The position numbers and the translations under genes are program-made. From Natronococcus sp. CG52 (GTDB taxonomy: Archaea; Halobacteriota; Halobacteria; Halobacteriales; Natrialbaceae): a DNA stretch of 64,000 bases. Under the pieces are notes generated by a model. The model did no database searches. It was not told the origin of the DNA and saw only the letters and a list, made by a program, of their open reading frames with translations. Of the stretch, positions 9,321 through 18,970 are shown in pieces. The stretch lies in contig NZ_CP099392.1 of assembly GCF_023913515.1 (NCBI RefSeq), positions 124,001 to 188,000 on the forward strand, written 5' to 3'. The stretch's first letter is position 1. Each line of letters opens with the position of its first letter.

Positions 9321-10250
9321 TCACCATCCGTGACTATCCAACGACTGTTCGACCGTACCGAACTCGAGTGCCGCCAACAACGCCTCGAGTTTTCGTTCTA
9401 ACGTCTCGATCCCGTAAAAGCTGACGAACCGCTTGTGAGCGGGAACTTCGGGCGTCGCGACGGCCGGGTTGAACTCCCACGGATGAAAGTACAGCGTCGA
9501 CGGGACCCCCCGTCGGTTGAGGTTCCGGATTCCACGTTTCAGCAGCCACGTCGGCTGGAGACGCGCATAAAACCCGCCCGCTGTCGGAAGTCGAAGTGTC
9601 GGGTGAAACGTCGCCAGGGGAAACTCGAGCAGCTCGGACCCGCCGTGTCTCCCCGTCGAAAACGGCTCGTCGATATCGACGCGGTACGGTTGAACAGGCG
9701 CGCTCGAGACGCCGTACATCGGCGTTCGAACCGGAAAGACGCTCGAGTCGTACCGGAGCTCCGACTCCGCGAGAACGTCGAACGCCCACTGGGTCTTCGG
9801 CGTGATCGAGAAGTTCGGAGCACGAAATCCTACTGGGCGGGTCCCAATCGCATCGGCAATTGCGTCAGCACTGTCGACGAGTTCGGATTCGAACTCGCCG
9901 GGTGTGAGGTCGAACAGCGGAGTGTGAGTGTGACCGTGCGTCGCGATTTCGTGACCGTCGTCGGCGAGTGCCTGAACGACCTCCGGATATTCGGCCGCAA
10001 CCTCGCCAACGACGAAAAAGGTCGCCCGTGTGTCGTGAGCGGACAGCAGCTCGCGAACCGCGCGGACGGATTCCTCGAGTCGATCCGTCGGTGCGCTGAC
10101 CTCGTCTCGAACCAGAGTCGCGGTATACCAGTGTTCCAGATCGAACGAGAGGATGTTGGTGATGAGCGACGGGTCGTTCGACGCAGTTCTGCCGGCGTTC
10201 GCCCCTGGTGACGATCGCGCGTCCGCGCTCAGACTCTCGTGGTTGGTCAT
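9321..10250 (-). CDS. Polysaccharide deacetylase (NodB-type, DUF3473-like C-terminus)
   Basis: A 309-residue protein from ATG 10250. The open frame runs 60 codons further upstream but that part is not conserved-looking. A carbohydrate esterase 4 domain shows the metal/catalytic Asp (SFDLEHWYT, near residue 32), the DTRATFFVVGEVA motif, and the zinc-binding HxxxH (HGHTHTPLFD). The RAPNFS motif and the late FHPWEFNP motif with flanking residues fit the DUF3473 subfamily seen with exopolysaccharide and exosortase clusters. It probably removes N- or O-acetyl groups from a glycan. No signal peptide is visible, suggesting a cytoplasmic or membrane-side action. Confidence 0.88.
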   Translation of the reverse strand: MTNHESLSADARSSPGANAGRTASNDPSLITNILSFDLEHWYTATLVRDEVSAPTDRLEESVRAVRELLSAHDTRATFFVVGEVAAEYPEVVQALADDGHEIATHGHTHTPLFDLTPGEFESELVDSADAIADAIGTRPVGFRAPNFSITPKTQWAFDVLAESELRYDSSVFPVRTPMYGVSSAPVQPYRVDIDEPFSTGRHGGSELLEFPLATFHPTLRLPTAGGFYARLQPTWLLKRGIRNLNRRGVPSTLYFHPWEFNPAVATPEVPAHKRFVSFYGIETLERKLEALLAALEFGTVEQSLDSHGW

Positions 10251-10501
10251 GACACTCGCCGGAGACGCGCCAGGAGCGTGCTTTGTTAGCTTTACCGTAG
10301 CAGTCTGACACTGCGGATTACCGTGCTCGTGAGACGACAGATCCTGCAGGTACCACACATCCAGCTCGAAAAGGCCGGACCAGCGTACCGAGTGCTCGAG
10401 AACTAATCCCGATATTCCCCGACGTTTCAACGAGTAAGGTCTTCAATTCGGCCGTAACAGACGGTAGATTGACCAAGAGCGACGTAGCGTTCTTCTCCGA
10501 C

Positions 10502-11473
10502 ATGGGGGCGTACGGACCGGTCGATCAAAGGATACTGGTAACGGGTGGAGCGGGCTTTATCGGGAGTCACCTCGCAGACAGCCTCGTCGAGAACAACGAC
10601 GTCAGAGTGCTCGATTCGTTCACAACTGGCGAGACGTCGAACGTCCCCGACGAGGCGAACTGTATCCGCGGCGACATCCGCAACGAAGGGATACTCGAGC
10701 GGGCGACCGACGGAGTCGACCTTATCTACCACCAGGCGGGACTCGTAAGCGTCCAGCGATCGATCGAGGAACCGTCGCGGAGCCACGAAATTAACGTCCA
10801 TGCGACGCTGGCACTCCTCGAGCGCGCCCGCGAACTCGACGTTCGGATCGTTCTCGCCTCGAGTGCGGCAATCTACGGCCATCCAGAAGAGGTCCCGATC
10901 ACCGAGGACGACCCGAAAGAGCCTCGTTCACCGTACGGACTCGAGAAACTCACGATCGACCACTACGCGCGCCAGTATCACGAACTGTACGGCCTCGAGA
11001 CGGTTGCGCTTCGATACTTCAACGTCTACGGTCCCCGACAGGCTGCGAGCGATTACAGTGGCGCCGTCTCGACGTTCATCGAACAGGCTGCGAACGACGA
11101 CCCGCTCACGATCCACGGCGGCGGAACACAGACTCGAGATTTCGTCTTCGTCGACGACGTCGTCCGTGCGAACCTGCTTGCCGCCGATACGGACCGCGTC
11201 GGGGAGGCCTACAACGTCGGCAGCGGCCGGAGCGTCGCGATTCGAGAACTCGCCGAGACGGCCATCTCGGTGGCCGATGCGGACTCCGATCTTACCTTCA
11301 CCGACGCGCGACGGGGCGACGTTCGTCACAGCGAGGCGGACCTCGAGAAGAGTCGAACGGAGATCGGCTACGAACCGACCGTCTCACTCCGGCAGGGGCT
11401 CGAACAAACGATCAACCGGCCTCGCGGTCGGATCGCTATCCAGCAAGAAATGGACGATTTCTCCGGTCGTTGA
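10502..11473 (+). CDS. NAD-dependent nucleotide-sugar epimerase/dehydratase
   Basis: A 323-residue extended short-chain dehydrogenase. The start at ATG 10502 is preferred over an upstream TTG at 10469. The N-terminal Rossmann motif GGAGFIGSH (about residues 15-23) binds NAD. The catalytic SSAAIYG and YGLEK (Tyr-x-x-x-Lys) motifs follow near 130-160, and a FNVYGPRQ segment is typical of UDP-glucose 4-epimerase relatives. It should interconvert nucleotide sugars for the surrounding glycan genes. A UDP-glucose/UDP-N-acetylglucosamine 4-epimerase role is most likely, but specificity is not provable here. Confidence 0.88.
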   Translation: MGAYGPVDQRILVTGGAGFIGSHLADSLVENNDVRVLDSFTTGETSNVPDEANCIRGDIRNEGILERATDGVDLIYHQAGLVSVQRSIEEPSRSHEINVHATLALLERARELDVRIVLASSAAIYGHPEEVPITEDDPKEPRSPYGLEKLTIDHYARQYHELYGLETVALRYFNVYGPRQAASDYSGAVSTFIEQAANDDPLTIHGGGTQTRDFVFVDDVVRANLLAADTDRVGEAYNVGSGRSVAIRELAETAISVADADSDLTFTDARRGDVRHSEADLEKSRTEIGYEPTVSLRQGLEQTINRPRGRIAIQQEMDDFSGR

Positions 11474-11485
11474 CGATCACAAACC

Positions 11486-11833
11486 GTGACTGCTCGCCGT
11501 TCACTCGTTCGTGACGTTCTCGTTCGGATCGTCCTGCTCGCAATCGTACTCGCCGCCCTGTTCGGACTGTTCGTCTGGTACGGAACGACGGGCCTCGGAA
11601 TCGACCCTCAGCAATCACCCCCAGACTCCCACGACGTTCTGGACGACGAGCCTGCCGGCTGGGAGGTTACGTACATGTACGCGGTCTCCGCTCTCGCCGC
11701 AGTGTGGGTGATCGGCCGCGCACTCGTTCACTGGCGACTCGACCGTCGCCGCCTCGCGCTGGTCCCGCGCAGTCGATTCGACCGGACCACGACCGGAGAT
11801 CGATCGGGACCGACGGGTGAAGACGATGGCTGA
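11486..11833 (+). CDS. Small two-span membrane protein, unknown
   Basis: A 115-residue protein with a GTG start 12 bp after the epimerase stop. It has one hydrophobic segment near residues 10-32 and another near 62-80, with a basic then acidic C-terminal tail. The last 8 bp overlap the start of the next gene, so the two are probably translationally coupled. I do not recognise the family. It likely assembles with the following YdjM-like membrane protein. Confidence 0.6.
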   Translation: MTARRSLVRDVLVRIVLLAIVLAALFGLFVWYGTTGLGIDPQQSPPDSHDVLDDEPAGWEVTYMYAVSALAAVWVIGRALVHWRLDRRRLALVPRSRFDRTTTGDRSGPTGEDDG

Positions 11834-12335
11834 CCTCCTCACTCACGTTCTCGCGGCGTACATCCTGGGAACTGTCCTCTCCTGGCGGCTGGAGTGGCTC
11901 ACTCCGCCGTACGTCACGGTGGCGATGGCGGGTGCAATCGTTCCCGACCTCAACCGCACCGAACTCCTCGTTCCCGGGGCGACGTTCGAAGCGGCGTTCG
12001 GGCTACCGTTCGACTGGAACGCGTTCCACACCTTTGGCGGTTCACTGCTCGTCGTGCTGATCGGGGTACTCCTCGTCCCTGCTGCACACCGCCGTCGGGT
12101 AGCCGTCCTGTCTCTCCTCGGTGTTCTCTCACACCTCACGCTCGACCTCCTGTTGATTCAGCCAACCTCTCAGTCCTATGCAGTCCTGTGGCCACTGACT
12201 GAGTATCGGCCGCCGACGGTCGGACTGTATCGAAGCACCGATCAGTGGCCGGCCGTAATCGCACTCGTCGCCGCCGGTGTCGTGACGCTCGAGACGCGAC
12301 GTCGGAACGCACTCGACCCCACACGGACCCGTTGA
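11826..12335 (+). CDS. Membrane-bound metal-dependent hydrolase, YdjM-like
   Basis: A 169-residue protein starting at ATG 11826 (MADLLTHVLAAYILG), inside the previous gene's end. The early His (LLTH), the PDLNR motif, and a later SHLTLDLLL motif are the conserved His/Asp positions of the YdjM/DUF457 family of inner-membrane hydrolases. It has about four to five hydrophobic segments. The substrate is unknown. It closes the small operon that starts with the epimerase. Confidence 0.75.
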   Translation: MADLLTHVLAAYILGTVLSWRLEWLTPPYVTVAMAGAIVPDLNRTELLVPGATFEAAFGLPFDWNAFHTFGGSLLVVLIGVLLVPAAHRRRVAVLSLLGVLSHLTLDLLLIQPTSQSYAVLWPLTEYRPPTVGLYRSTDQWPAVIALVAAGVVTLETRRRNALDPTRTR

Positions 12336-12474
12336 GTACGCGCGGATAGTTATTTATCGCACTTGCCAACGACGCATTCAGTAGTTCACATTCCAAATTT
12401 ATTCGAATGTTTTGTATACGGCTGAATTTTACTATAATTCACATCGGATTGGAAGGAAAGTGGCTACATTGGAT

Positions 12475-12484
12475 ACATATTTAA
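12475..12484 (+). promoter_or_regulatory. TATA box upstream of methyltransferase
   Basis: CATATTTAAG lies about 45 nt before the ATG at 12525, inside an AT-rich spacer of about 190 bp. It is a good match to the archaeal TATA element. The spacer separates the higher-GC epimerase operon from a lower-GC methyltransferase gene. Confidence 0.4.
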
Positions 12485-12524
12485 GGAAGAGGTCAGGGTA
12501 TAGATCGTGTGAAGCGCGTTAGCC

Positions 12525-13226
12525 ATGAGCAATACGTTTAAATATCCGAACCAAACGACTCGTGAATCCAAACTTCTTGCTGTGTGTTCCGACTATACCT
12601 TTGACCGTATCTTGGACGTCGGGTGCGGAGACGGAGAACTCACGATGCGAATCGGAGAAGCGTGTAACGTTGCCGATGTCTTCGGGATCGATATCTCCAG
12701 AACCGACGTAAAATCGGCGCAAAACCGGGGTGTGAACGCAGTACTACTCGACGTCGATCGCGAGGGGTTACCGTTCGAGAACGAGACCTTCGACGGCGTT
12801 CACTCCGGAGAGGTGTTCGATTACATCAAAAACGATAGTAGTTACTTTCGAGAAATCCACCGCGTCTTGAAACCCGGCGGAATATTTATTATTTCCATTC
12901 CGAACCTGGCATCGCTCCACAACCGACTCGCATTATTGGTAGGGGAGATGCCATTCCCGTTACGACCCCAGTTCGATTGTTGCTATTCCGAGCACGGATT
13001 GGGATCCGAAACGACGGCGGAACGAGTGAACGTACTTACCCACGGACTGTTGCAAGAGACTGTGAGGAGACACGGCTTTGCAGTCCGCCGTGTTGTCGGG
13101 TGTGGGGTGGATACCAACCTGTCGTTCCCTAAACAACTCTTCGACAACCTTTGTGCTCGGTATCCTCCAGTAAGTTATCGAAACATACTAGTTTGTGAGA
13201 AAATAGACGACGAATTAACGTACTGA
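12525..13226 (+). CDS. SAM-dependent class I methyltransferase
   Basis: A 233-residue protein. Motif I of the Rossmann-like fold is clear (ILDVGCGDGE, residues 29-38), followed by the acidic motif II (FGIDIS) and post-I LDVDREGLPFENETFDGVH. A motif III-like LKPGGIFIISIPN sits near residue 120. The fold matches Methyltransf_11/25 enzymes found in glycan clusters, where they O-methylate sugars. The gene is more AT-rich than its left neighbours and has decayed DNA to its right, suggesting later acquisition. The substrate is unknown. Confidence 0.85.
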   Translation: MSNTFKYPNQTTRESKLLAVCSDYTFDRILDVGCGDGELTMRIGEACNVADVFGIDISRTDVKSAQNRGVNAVLLDVDREGLPFENETFDGVHSGEVFDYIKNDSSYFREIHRVLKPGGIFIISIPNLASLHNRLALLVGEMPFPLRPQFDCCYSEHGLGSETTAERVNVLTHGLLQETVRRHGFAVRRVVGCGVDTNLSFPKQLFDNLCARYPPVSYRNILVCEKIDDELTY

Positions 13227-13719
13227 GACGGTAAGATAGAAAACCCGTACGGGCTATATATGCGGACTCCGGTGACCCGAACGGGCTATTTTCGGACCTC
13301 TCTTCGAACGAGTACCAACAGTTGAATAGTCGGACCGAACCGAGAAACACCCGGATGGTAAACGGAAATGGACAGCGACCATCACGATCCGGTCGAGATC
13401 GTTTGTCGGTGGTAAGAGTCCTCTAGTACCGTTTACACACCCCATATTGTTTATTCAAATTGTATAAATTCACACCCAGCAGAAACGGTGGGTTAGCTAT
13501 CTGAACTCGTTGGTTTAGAGGGGATACTGCGCTATAATTCTGAAAATTCGGGTAGCAAAATCCGGTCAATCACCTCTACTGGAATCCTCGATACGCGTTA
13601 TGTCTGAAAATATCTCTTTTAGTAAGCGCGCAAACATGACTCCGAAACGCCCTATAATACATAGATATTTTCTAGATTGGTTGATACTGTACGGGGGAAA
13701 TATATTTATACGTCCTTGT

Positions 13720-13809
13720 GCTGTAAATTTGCCATGGTATTCGAACGCGGCCCTCAAGGGAAACTCCATGCCCCGGCATACCGGAATGGCTGTTATCATG
13801 GACGGTTAA
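13720..13809 (+). pseudogene. Possible remnant of the start of an undecaprenyl-diphosphate synthase gene
   Basis: The frame ending at the stop at 13807-13809 finishes MPRHTGMAVIMDG. The P-x-H-x-AVIMDG pattern matches the first conserved motif of cis-prenyltransferases (UppS family), which continues NRRWA in intact enzymes. Here a TAA follows the DG directly, and no further UppS motif could be followed in any frame. The match is short, so it could be chance. The glycan context makes a lost prenyl-carrier gene plausible. Confidence 0.25.
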
Positions 13810-14264
13810 CCGACTGTTGTTTCCTTTGCATGGGGCGCATTGCCCTCTCCTCGACGACGTCTCCACTCCGATACCGAGCCGCTCAACGCGACGATGACCA
13901 CGACCTTCTCGGTGAGCGCGTCGTGGTCCCGTGCGTCGATCGTTCGTCTGCCTCGTACGAACTCGATTACAGGAGAGGGATAATCAACGACATCTACGTG
14001 CTCTCCGGGGACGATCCCGATCTGCTGACGGTCAAAATCGGTGAGGATGAGTACATCCATATCAATCTGGCACCAAATGAACGGCGAGGAGCCGTCGAAG
14101 TACAAACAGAGTCGCATCCTGGTAAGCTGTGACGAAGGAGTTCCTCGAATCAATCTTGCGGTGAGTTGAGCTTCAGAACGAGGTAGTTCGGATATGCCGT
14201 GTGCTTCGAGATGCCACGGGACGCCACCGATCACTGACGAAGGAATCTGTGGCGGTTCTCGCAG

Positions 14265-14470
14265 GTGTTCACGAGAGCGTCATCGGTCACGTCGGTGTCG
14301 GAACGGGTGACGGCGGATGGCCGCCACCTCTCTCGGTCGCTTCCGTCGTCGATGGTGTATTCGGGGGTACCGAGGCTGACACTCCCGTCGCCGTACGCAA
14401 CGATATCCTCGGCGGCGTCTTCAAGGTCATCTCACACAAGAAATCGAACTCGTCCGCCATCCCGACGGAT
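14265..14470 (-). pseudogene. Short decayed coding remnant, unknown
   Basis: On the minus strand one frame reads DDLEDAAEDIVAYGDGSVSL and then TPEYTIDDGSDRERW, with typical haloarchaeal acidic composition. An in-frame stop precedes it and no start is evident. I do not recognise the family. The composition, not homology, is the argument. Confidence 0.25.
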
Positions 14471-14876
14471 GAGCGACAGGACTGGCGGTTTGTCTCCGTC
14501 TCTACTTTCTCGCCTTTTTGAGTCCGCGCGGGCCCGAACCCTCATCCTCTTTCCCTCGCCTTTCTCACCAGCCGTGACGTAGACCTCGTCGGCTTCACAC
14601 GTCGTAGCGGTCGCATTCGTCGATATTGCCGCTCACGTCCCGTTGCTATAGCACGTACTGCTGGGAACCTTTGTCGGTCGCTCCACGGTTCCACGTCGTC
14701 ACTCTCGTAGTGGACACAACACGTTACCGTCCCGCCCGCTTCGGCGAGATGGAGACGCTCGAAGCATCGCCTACGCGGAGGGAGAAAGATCTGGGCTGAC
14801 TTATTGCCACCGTTGTATACCGCGCTCATCGACGAGCGTGTCGCCGATTTGGACCCCGATTCGATGGACTCTCGAG

Positions 14877-16106
14877 TCAGGCGAACTCGACGAAGACCTC
14901 GAGCCAGTCCGCAACCTGCCGAGGAAGTAGAAATCCCTCGCGAACGTGTTCCCGCCCGTTTTGGCCGAACGACTTCCGTTGTTCTTCGTCCTCGAGCAGC
15001 GCTTCGGTTCGTTCCGCCAGCGCTTCGATGCTGTCCGGTTCCACGAGGTAGCCGTTCTCTCCGTCGACGATCTGCAGTGGAATGCCGCCGACGTTCGAAC
15101 CGACGACCGGCGTCCGCTTCCAGAGCGCCTCGGCGACGACGAGGCCGAACCCCTCTCGCAGCGACTTCTGGACGACGACGTCCGATCGACGCTGCAGAAC
15201 GTTCATCGTGGTATTCGGGAGATCCGCCAGGAGGTGTACGTCCGGATCGTCGGCCGCCTCGACTGCGACTCGGTCGTAGATCTCTCTCCCTTCCGGATCG
15301 TCGGCGGCCATGCCGCCGACCAGCGCTAGCTGGAGGTCCGGTATCCGCTCGGAGATCCGTCGGTAGGCCTCGAGCGTGCCGAACTGGTCCTTCCACGGAT
15401 CGAACCGGGACACGTGGGCCACGAGCGGTGCGTCGAACGAGATCGGCAGTTGCTCGCACTCGGCCGTGATCGTCTCGTCGTCGAGGTCGCGGTTCTTCGG
15501 AGCGAGCGGATCGATCGACGGATAGACGACGCTCGAATCGCGAACGGAAACCTCGCTCTCGTAGGCCGAGCGGCTGAATACCGCGTGATCGACGCGCTCG
15601 GTGTAGTCGGAGACGAACGCGAGATGCTCGTGAGACGGGTCGCTCAGGTCGATGTGACAGCGCCAGACGACGGCAGCGTTCGGCATCGTTTCCGCGAGCG
15701 TCTCGACCATCCCGAGAGCTTGGGGATCGTGCAATACGACGACGTCGTACTGGTCGTCGATCGCGCCCGCGTTCCGTTCGACGACGTCGCGATAGGTAGC
15801 CTTCATTTCGTCCGTCAGCGGCGTCTCCTTCCCCTGGAGGCCGTTGTGAAGGGACTTGGTTATCTCGAAGAAGCCCTCGTTGGCGTCCATGACGAGCCAA
15901 TCAGTGTCGACGCCGAGGTCGGAACACAGCGGAACGATCGACTGGAGGAGTTCGGCGACACCGCCGCCGGTCGCCGTCGAGTTCACGTGGAGTATTCGAC
16001 TGTCCGCAAGGCCGTCTGCGAGCGTGCGGAGTTGCTGAGTCTGACCGGGACTCGTTGCGGAGTCGTACGCCGCTATCGATCGGTCTTCGAGAACTGGTGA
16101 GCGCAT
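14877..16106 (-). CDS. GT4 family glycosyltransferase, trehalose synthase (TreT)-like
   Basis: A 409-residue protein from ATG 16106; a GTG at 16172 gives a longer, less likely start. The N-terminal domain holds HVNSTATGGGVAELLQS and the LHDPQALGM motif. The C-terminal GT-B half has HVSRFDPWKDQ, the donor-binding KSLREGFGLVVAEALWK motif and GNVGGIPLQI-like (GSNVGGIPLQI). This matches archaeal trehalose glycosyltransferring synthases, which join NDP-glucose and glucose. Trehalose would act as a compatible solute or cell-envelope sugar. The gene stands alone, divergent from the fetA/fetB relic. Confidence 0.83.
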   Translation of the reverse strand: MRSPVLEDRSIAAYDSATSPGQTQQLRTLADGLADSRILHVNSTATGGGVAELLQSIVPLCSDLGVDTDWLVMDANEGFFEITKSLHNGLQGKETPLTDEMKATYRDVVERNAGAIDDQYDVVVLHDPQALGMVETLAETMPNAAVVWRCHIDLSDPSHEHLAFVSDYTERVDHAVFSRSAYESEVSVRDSSVVYPSIDPLAPKNRDLDDETITAECEQLPISFDAPLVAHVSRFDPWKDQFGTLEAYRRISERIPDLQLALVGGMAADDPEGREIYDRVAVEAADDPDVHLLADLPNTTMNVLQRRSDVVVQKSLREGFGLVVAEALWKRTPVVGSNVGGIPLQIVDGENGYLVEPDSIEALAERTEALLEDEEQRKSFGQNGREHVREGFLLPRQVADWLEVFVEFA

Positions 16107-16357
16107 AGTGGTGGCGAATCCATCTCCAGTGACGGGACGGAAGTGAGTACGCCTACGTCCATGTTGGAACACTCAAGGAGATAAACACCCGGGGCGGAAT
16201 CACGAATCGAGTAATCTGATTCCCGAATCTTCATCCTTCGATGACTTTACACTACTCGTTTCCGAGCATCGCAGCGTCACGATTACCGTCGGTAGTTGGC
16301 TCGGTCCCCGATCGAACACGACCGCTCTTCGCCGCGCGACGACATACCTACGACAGA

Positions 16358-16898
16358 ATGGAATCGAAAATCGACGGATTCTCTTACCCGAGTCGTCGAC
16401 GGCGAGTCGATCGTCGATTCGGTCTCTCTGCGCGTCCGGACGTCCGACGTCGTCGCCGTCATCGGCCCGTCAGGTGCGGGGAAGTCCGCGTTCCTCCGAC
16501 ACCTCAATCGGCTGGACGAACCCGCCGACGGCACCGTGTTCCTCGACGGCACCGATTATCGGGAGATCGATCCGCAGAACCTGCGCCGGCGGATCGGACC
16601 GATCCCGCAGGACGCCGCTCTCAGTCGCGGCACAGTCGCAGGAAACGTCGCGCTCGGCGCCCGCGTCCGCGACAGCATCAAGAGTCCGGGTATCGTCCAG
16701 ATTCCCGGACTGATGGCGGGGATGATCATCGCCGGAGCGAATCCGATCTACGCGGCCCAGTATCAGTTCGTGATCATGCTGATGATCTTCGCCGCCGGCG
16801 GGCTGACGGTCGTAGTGAACACGATCCTGATCAGTCGCCGCGTGTTTACCGGCGCGAAGCGGTTGGACGATGGCGTCCTCGACGCGATCGAGACGTGA
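16358..16898 (+). pseudogene. In-frame fusion relic of FetA-like ATPase and FetB-like permease
   Basis: The frame encodes the start of an ABC ATPase (SIVDSVSLRV, Walker A GPSGAGKS, then the Q-loop region IGPIPQDAALS). It then passes directly into the last two to three membrane segments of a FetB/YbbM permease (SIKSPGIVQIPGLMAGMIIA through VVVNTILISRRVFTG). The LSGGQ signature, Walker B, and most of the permease are missing, as if about 1 kb was deleted between two adjacent genes. The ATG at 16358 begins MESKIDG in another frame, so a small frameshift is also present. It cannot act as a transporter. The intact family exports metal ions. Confidence 0.75.
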
Positions 16899-17128
16899 TC
16901 CGACCGCGAAATACCTCTCTTTCGAGCGTTCCTCGGCTACACCGTCGTTGATCCGTTCGAAGGCGAAGCACTCAGGAGTTGCGCTCCCACCCTCCTTTCT
17001 CCAGTATAGCGGCCCGGAACTACCGAGGAAACCCGAGCGGTGCTCTCAATCGTTGAAACGCTTTCGCTGATTCCTATCGGGGAGCGCTCGAGCTGATCAG
17101 TTAATGCGTTCCGGGCGAACGTGTTCGT

Positions 17129-17788
17129 ATGGCGCAGGCAACGCTCGCGGTCGCGCTTCCCGAGGACGTGTGGATCCAACAGGTATCGACCGCTCATCCC
17201 GAGGCGACGTTTCACGTCATCGCCGCCGTTCCCGGCACCGAGTCCGGATTCGCGCTGGTTCGCATCACCGATCCGGACGTCTCGGCCGTCCTCGAGGAGA
17301 TGGACGATCACTCACAGATCGTCGACCTGTCGCTCGTTCAGCGAAGCGACGAGGAGGCGACGGTCCACTTCGAGACGACGATGCCGCTGCTGCTCTTTTC
17401 GTCGCGAGACTCGAGCACGCCGATCGAACACCCGGTCGAAATCCGGGACGGGGAGGCGACGATCGAGGCGACGGGCTCTCGTAAACACCTCTCCCAGTTC
17501 GTCGAACAGCTCTCCCAGTTCGGACTCCAGTACCGTATCGAGTCCCTGCGGGAACGGCTTCACGATAATCAACTCCTCTCCAAGCGCCAGCAGGAACTCG
17601 TCGTTGCCGCCGTCGACCAGGGGTACTACGACACGCCGCGGCGGTGTTCGTTGACCGAACTCGCGGACCACCTCGGTATCGCGAAGTCGACGTGTAGCGA
17701 GACGCTTCACCGCGCGGAAGAGGTGATCGTCAAACAGTTCGTCGACGGCCTCGCTACCGTCCAGGCGGAATCACTGTTCGAAAACTGA
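17129..17788 (+). CDS. Bat-like transcriptional regulator, HTH_10 family
   Basis: A 219-residue protein. The N-terminal half (about 1-145) is an alpha/beta region like the bacterio-opsin activator domain. The C-terminal part from about 155 (LSKRQQELVVAAVDQGYYD, then CSLTELADHLGIAKSTCSET) is the HTH_10 DNA-binding domain found almost only in haloarchaea. It likely controls nearby genes, but no operator is visible. It converges with the PQQ propeller lipoprotein gene. Confidence 0.85.
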   Translation: MAQATLAVALPEDVWIQQVSTAHPEATFHVIAAVPGTESGFALVRITDPDVSAVLEEMDDHSQIVDLSLVQRSDEEATVHFETTMPLLLFSSRDSSTPIEHPVEIRDGEATIEATGSRKHLSQFVEQLSQFGLQYRIESLRERLHDNQLLSKRQQELVVAAVDQGYYDTPRRCSLTELADHLGIAKSTCSETLHRAEEVIVKQFVDGLATVQAESLFEN

Positions 17789-17803
17789 TTGTATCGGCGG
17801 TGT

Positions 17804-18970
17804 TCACTCGGGTGTCAGACGGACGACGGGGGCGTCTTCGTCGTCCACGACGACGTACAGATTCCCTGTCTCGGGTTCGACCTCGACGTCGCGGATTCGC
17901 CATCCCCGGTCGTCCAGCAGCGAGTCGGCTTCCTCGACGTCAGTTCCGTCGACGGTGAATCGGCCGAGGTACTCTCCGGCCAGGGTACCGACGAACAGGT
18001 CGCCCTCCCACTCCGGAACGGCGTCGCCGTCGTAGAAGGTCGCCCCGGCGGGCGGAAAGCCGCCGGAGTTGCACTCCCAGTGGTAGACCGGATCGACGAC
18101 GTCCTCGCGTTCGTGCGGTTCGTCGCCGATCGGCTCGTCCGTTCCGTACTCGCAGCCGTAGCCCGCGACGGGCCAGCCGTAGTTACCGCCCGACTCGACG
18201 ACGTTGATCTCGTCGCCGTCCTCCTCGCCGTGTTCGCCCTGCCAGAGCTCGCCCGTTTCGGGGTGGACCGTCACGCTCTGGACGTTCCGGTGGCCGTAGC
18301 TGAAGATAGCGTCCCTCGCATCGTCCTCGTCGACGAACGGGTTGTCCGCGGGGATCGAGCCGTCCGGCTCGAGCCGCAGCGTCGTGCCGAGATCGTTGGT
18401 CACGTCCTGAGAGACGTGGTCGGGGCCGAAATCCTTGGACGCACGGTCGCCGACGGTGACGTAGACCATGCCGTCGTCTCCGAAGACGACTCGGGAACCG
18501 TAGTGGGCGTCCGAGTCGACGAACGGTTCGGCCGCGTACAGCGCTTCGACGTCTTCGAGCCGTGCCTCCTCGGTATCGAATCGGCCCCGGCCGAGAACCG
18601 TGGTCGACTCCCCGTCACCGTTCGCCGTCGAGTACGTCAGGTAGAGCCACGGCTCGTCCGGGAAGTCGGGATGGAGCGCGACGTCGAGCAGGCCACCCTG
18701 GCCTTCCGCGTACACGTCCGGCGCCCCCTCGAGTTCTTCGTCGGTCCCGTCGTTCGGGTCGATGAGGCGAAGCTGACCCGCACGCTCGGTGACGAGCAGC
18801 CGACCGTCGTCCGGGAGAAACGCCATCCCCCAGGGGTGCTCGAGACCCTCGATTACCGTTTCGATTTCGAAACCGTCGGGACTCGCTCTTCCGTCGAGGA
18901 CACCGGTGCAGCCGGCGACGACTGTCGAGAGGATACCCCCGGAACTCGAGAGAACCGTGCGTCGCTTCAC
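17804..18970 (-). CDS. PQQ-dependent aldose sugar dehydrogenase-like lipoprotein
   Basis: A 388-residue protein starting MKRRTVLSSSGGILSTVVAGC: a Tat-type arginine pair and a lipobox ending at Cys21, so it should be exported and lipid-anchored. The body is a six-bladed beta-propeller of the glucose/sorbosone dehydrogenase family (YliI/Asd-like), with motifs such as LEHPWGMAFLPDDG, GGLLDVALHPDF, and FSYGHRNVQSV. The family oxidises aldoses with PQQ. Electron acceptor and substrate are not evident. It is 16 bp from the convergent regulator gene. Confidence 0.86.
   Translation of the reverse strand: MKRRTVLSSSGGILSTVVAGCTGVLDGRASPDGFEIETVIEGLEHPWGMAFLPDDGRLLVTERAGQLRLIDPNDGTDEELEGAPDVYAEGQGGLLDVALHPDFPDEPWLYLTYSTANGDGESTTVLGRGRFDTEEARLEDVEALYAAEPFVDSDAHYGSRVVFGDDGMVYVTVGDRASKDFGPDHVSQDVTNDLGTTLRLEPDGSIPADNPFVDEDDARDAIFSYGHRNVQSVTVHPETGELWQGEHGEEDGDEINVVESGGNYGWPVAGYGCEYGTDEPIGDEPHEREDVVDPVYHWECNSGGFPPAGATFYDGDAVPEWEGDLFVGTLAGEYLGRFTVDGTDVEEADSLLDDRGWRIRDVEVEPETGNLYVVVDDEDAPVVRLTPE

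Larger units (their letters stand above)
13227..14876. other. Decayed, AT-rich spacer without an intact gene
   Basis: About 1.65 kb between the methyltransferase and the GT4 gene holds only short open stretches, most of them overlapping in several frames with no family signature. Composition shifts from AT-rich (13,430-13,740) to more typical GC. Two short segments look like gene remnants and are listed separately. It is probably the graveyard of an insertion or a deleted glycan gene. Confidence 0.6.

Noticed and set aside
14542-15900. Arginine-rich 452-codon minus-strand frame
   Set aside because: It overlaps the GT4 gene in another frame; its Arg-rich content is typical of a shifted GC-rich frame.
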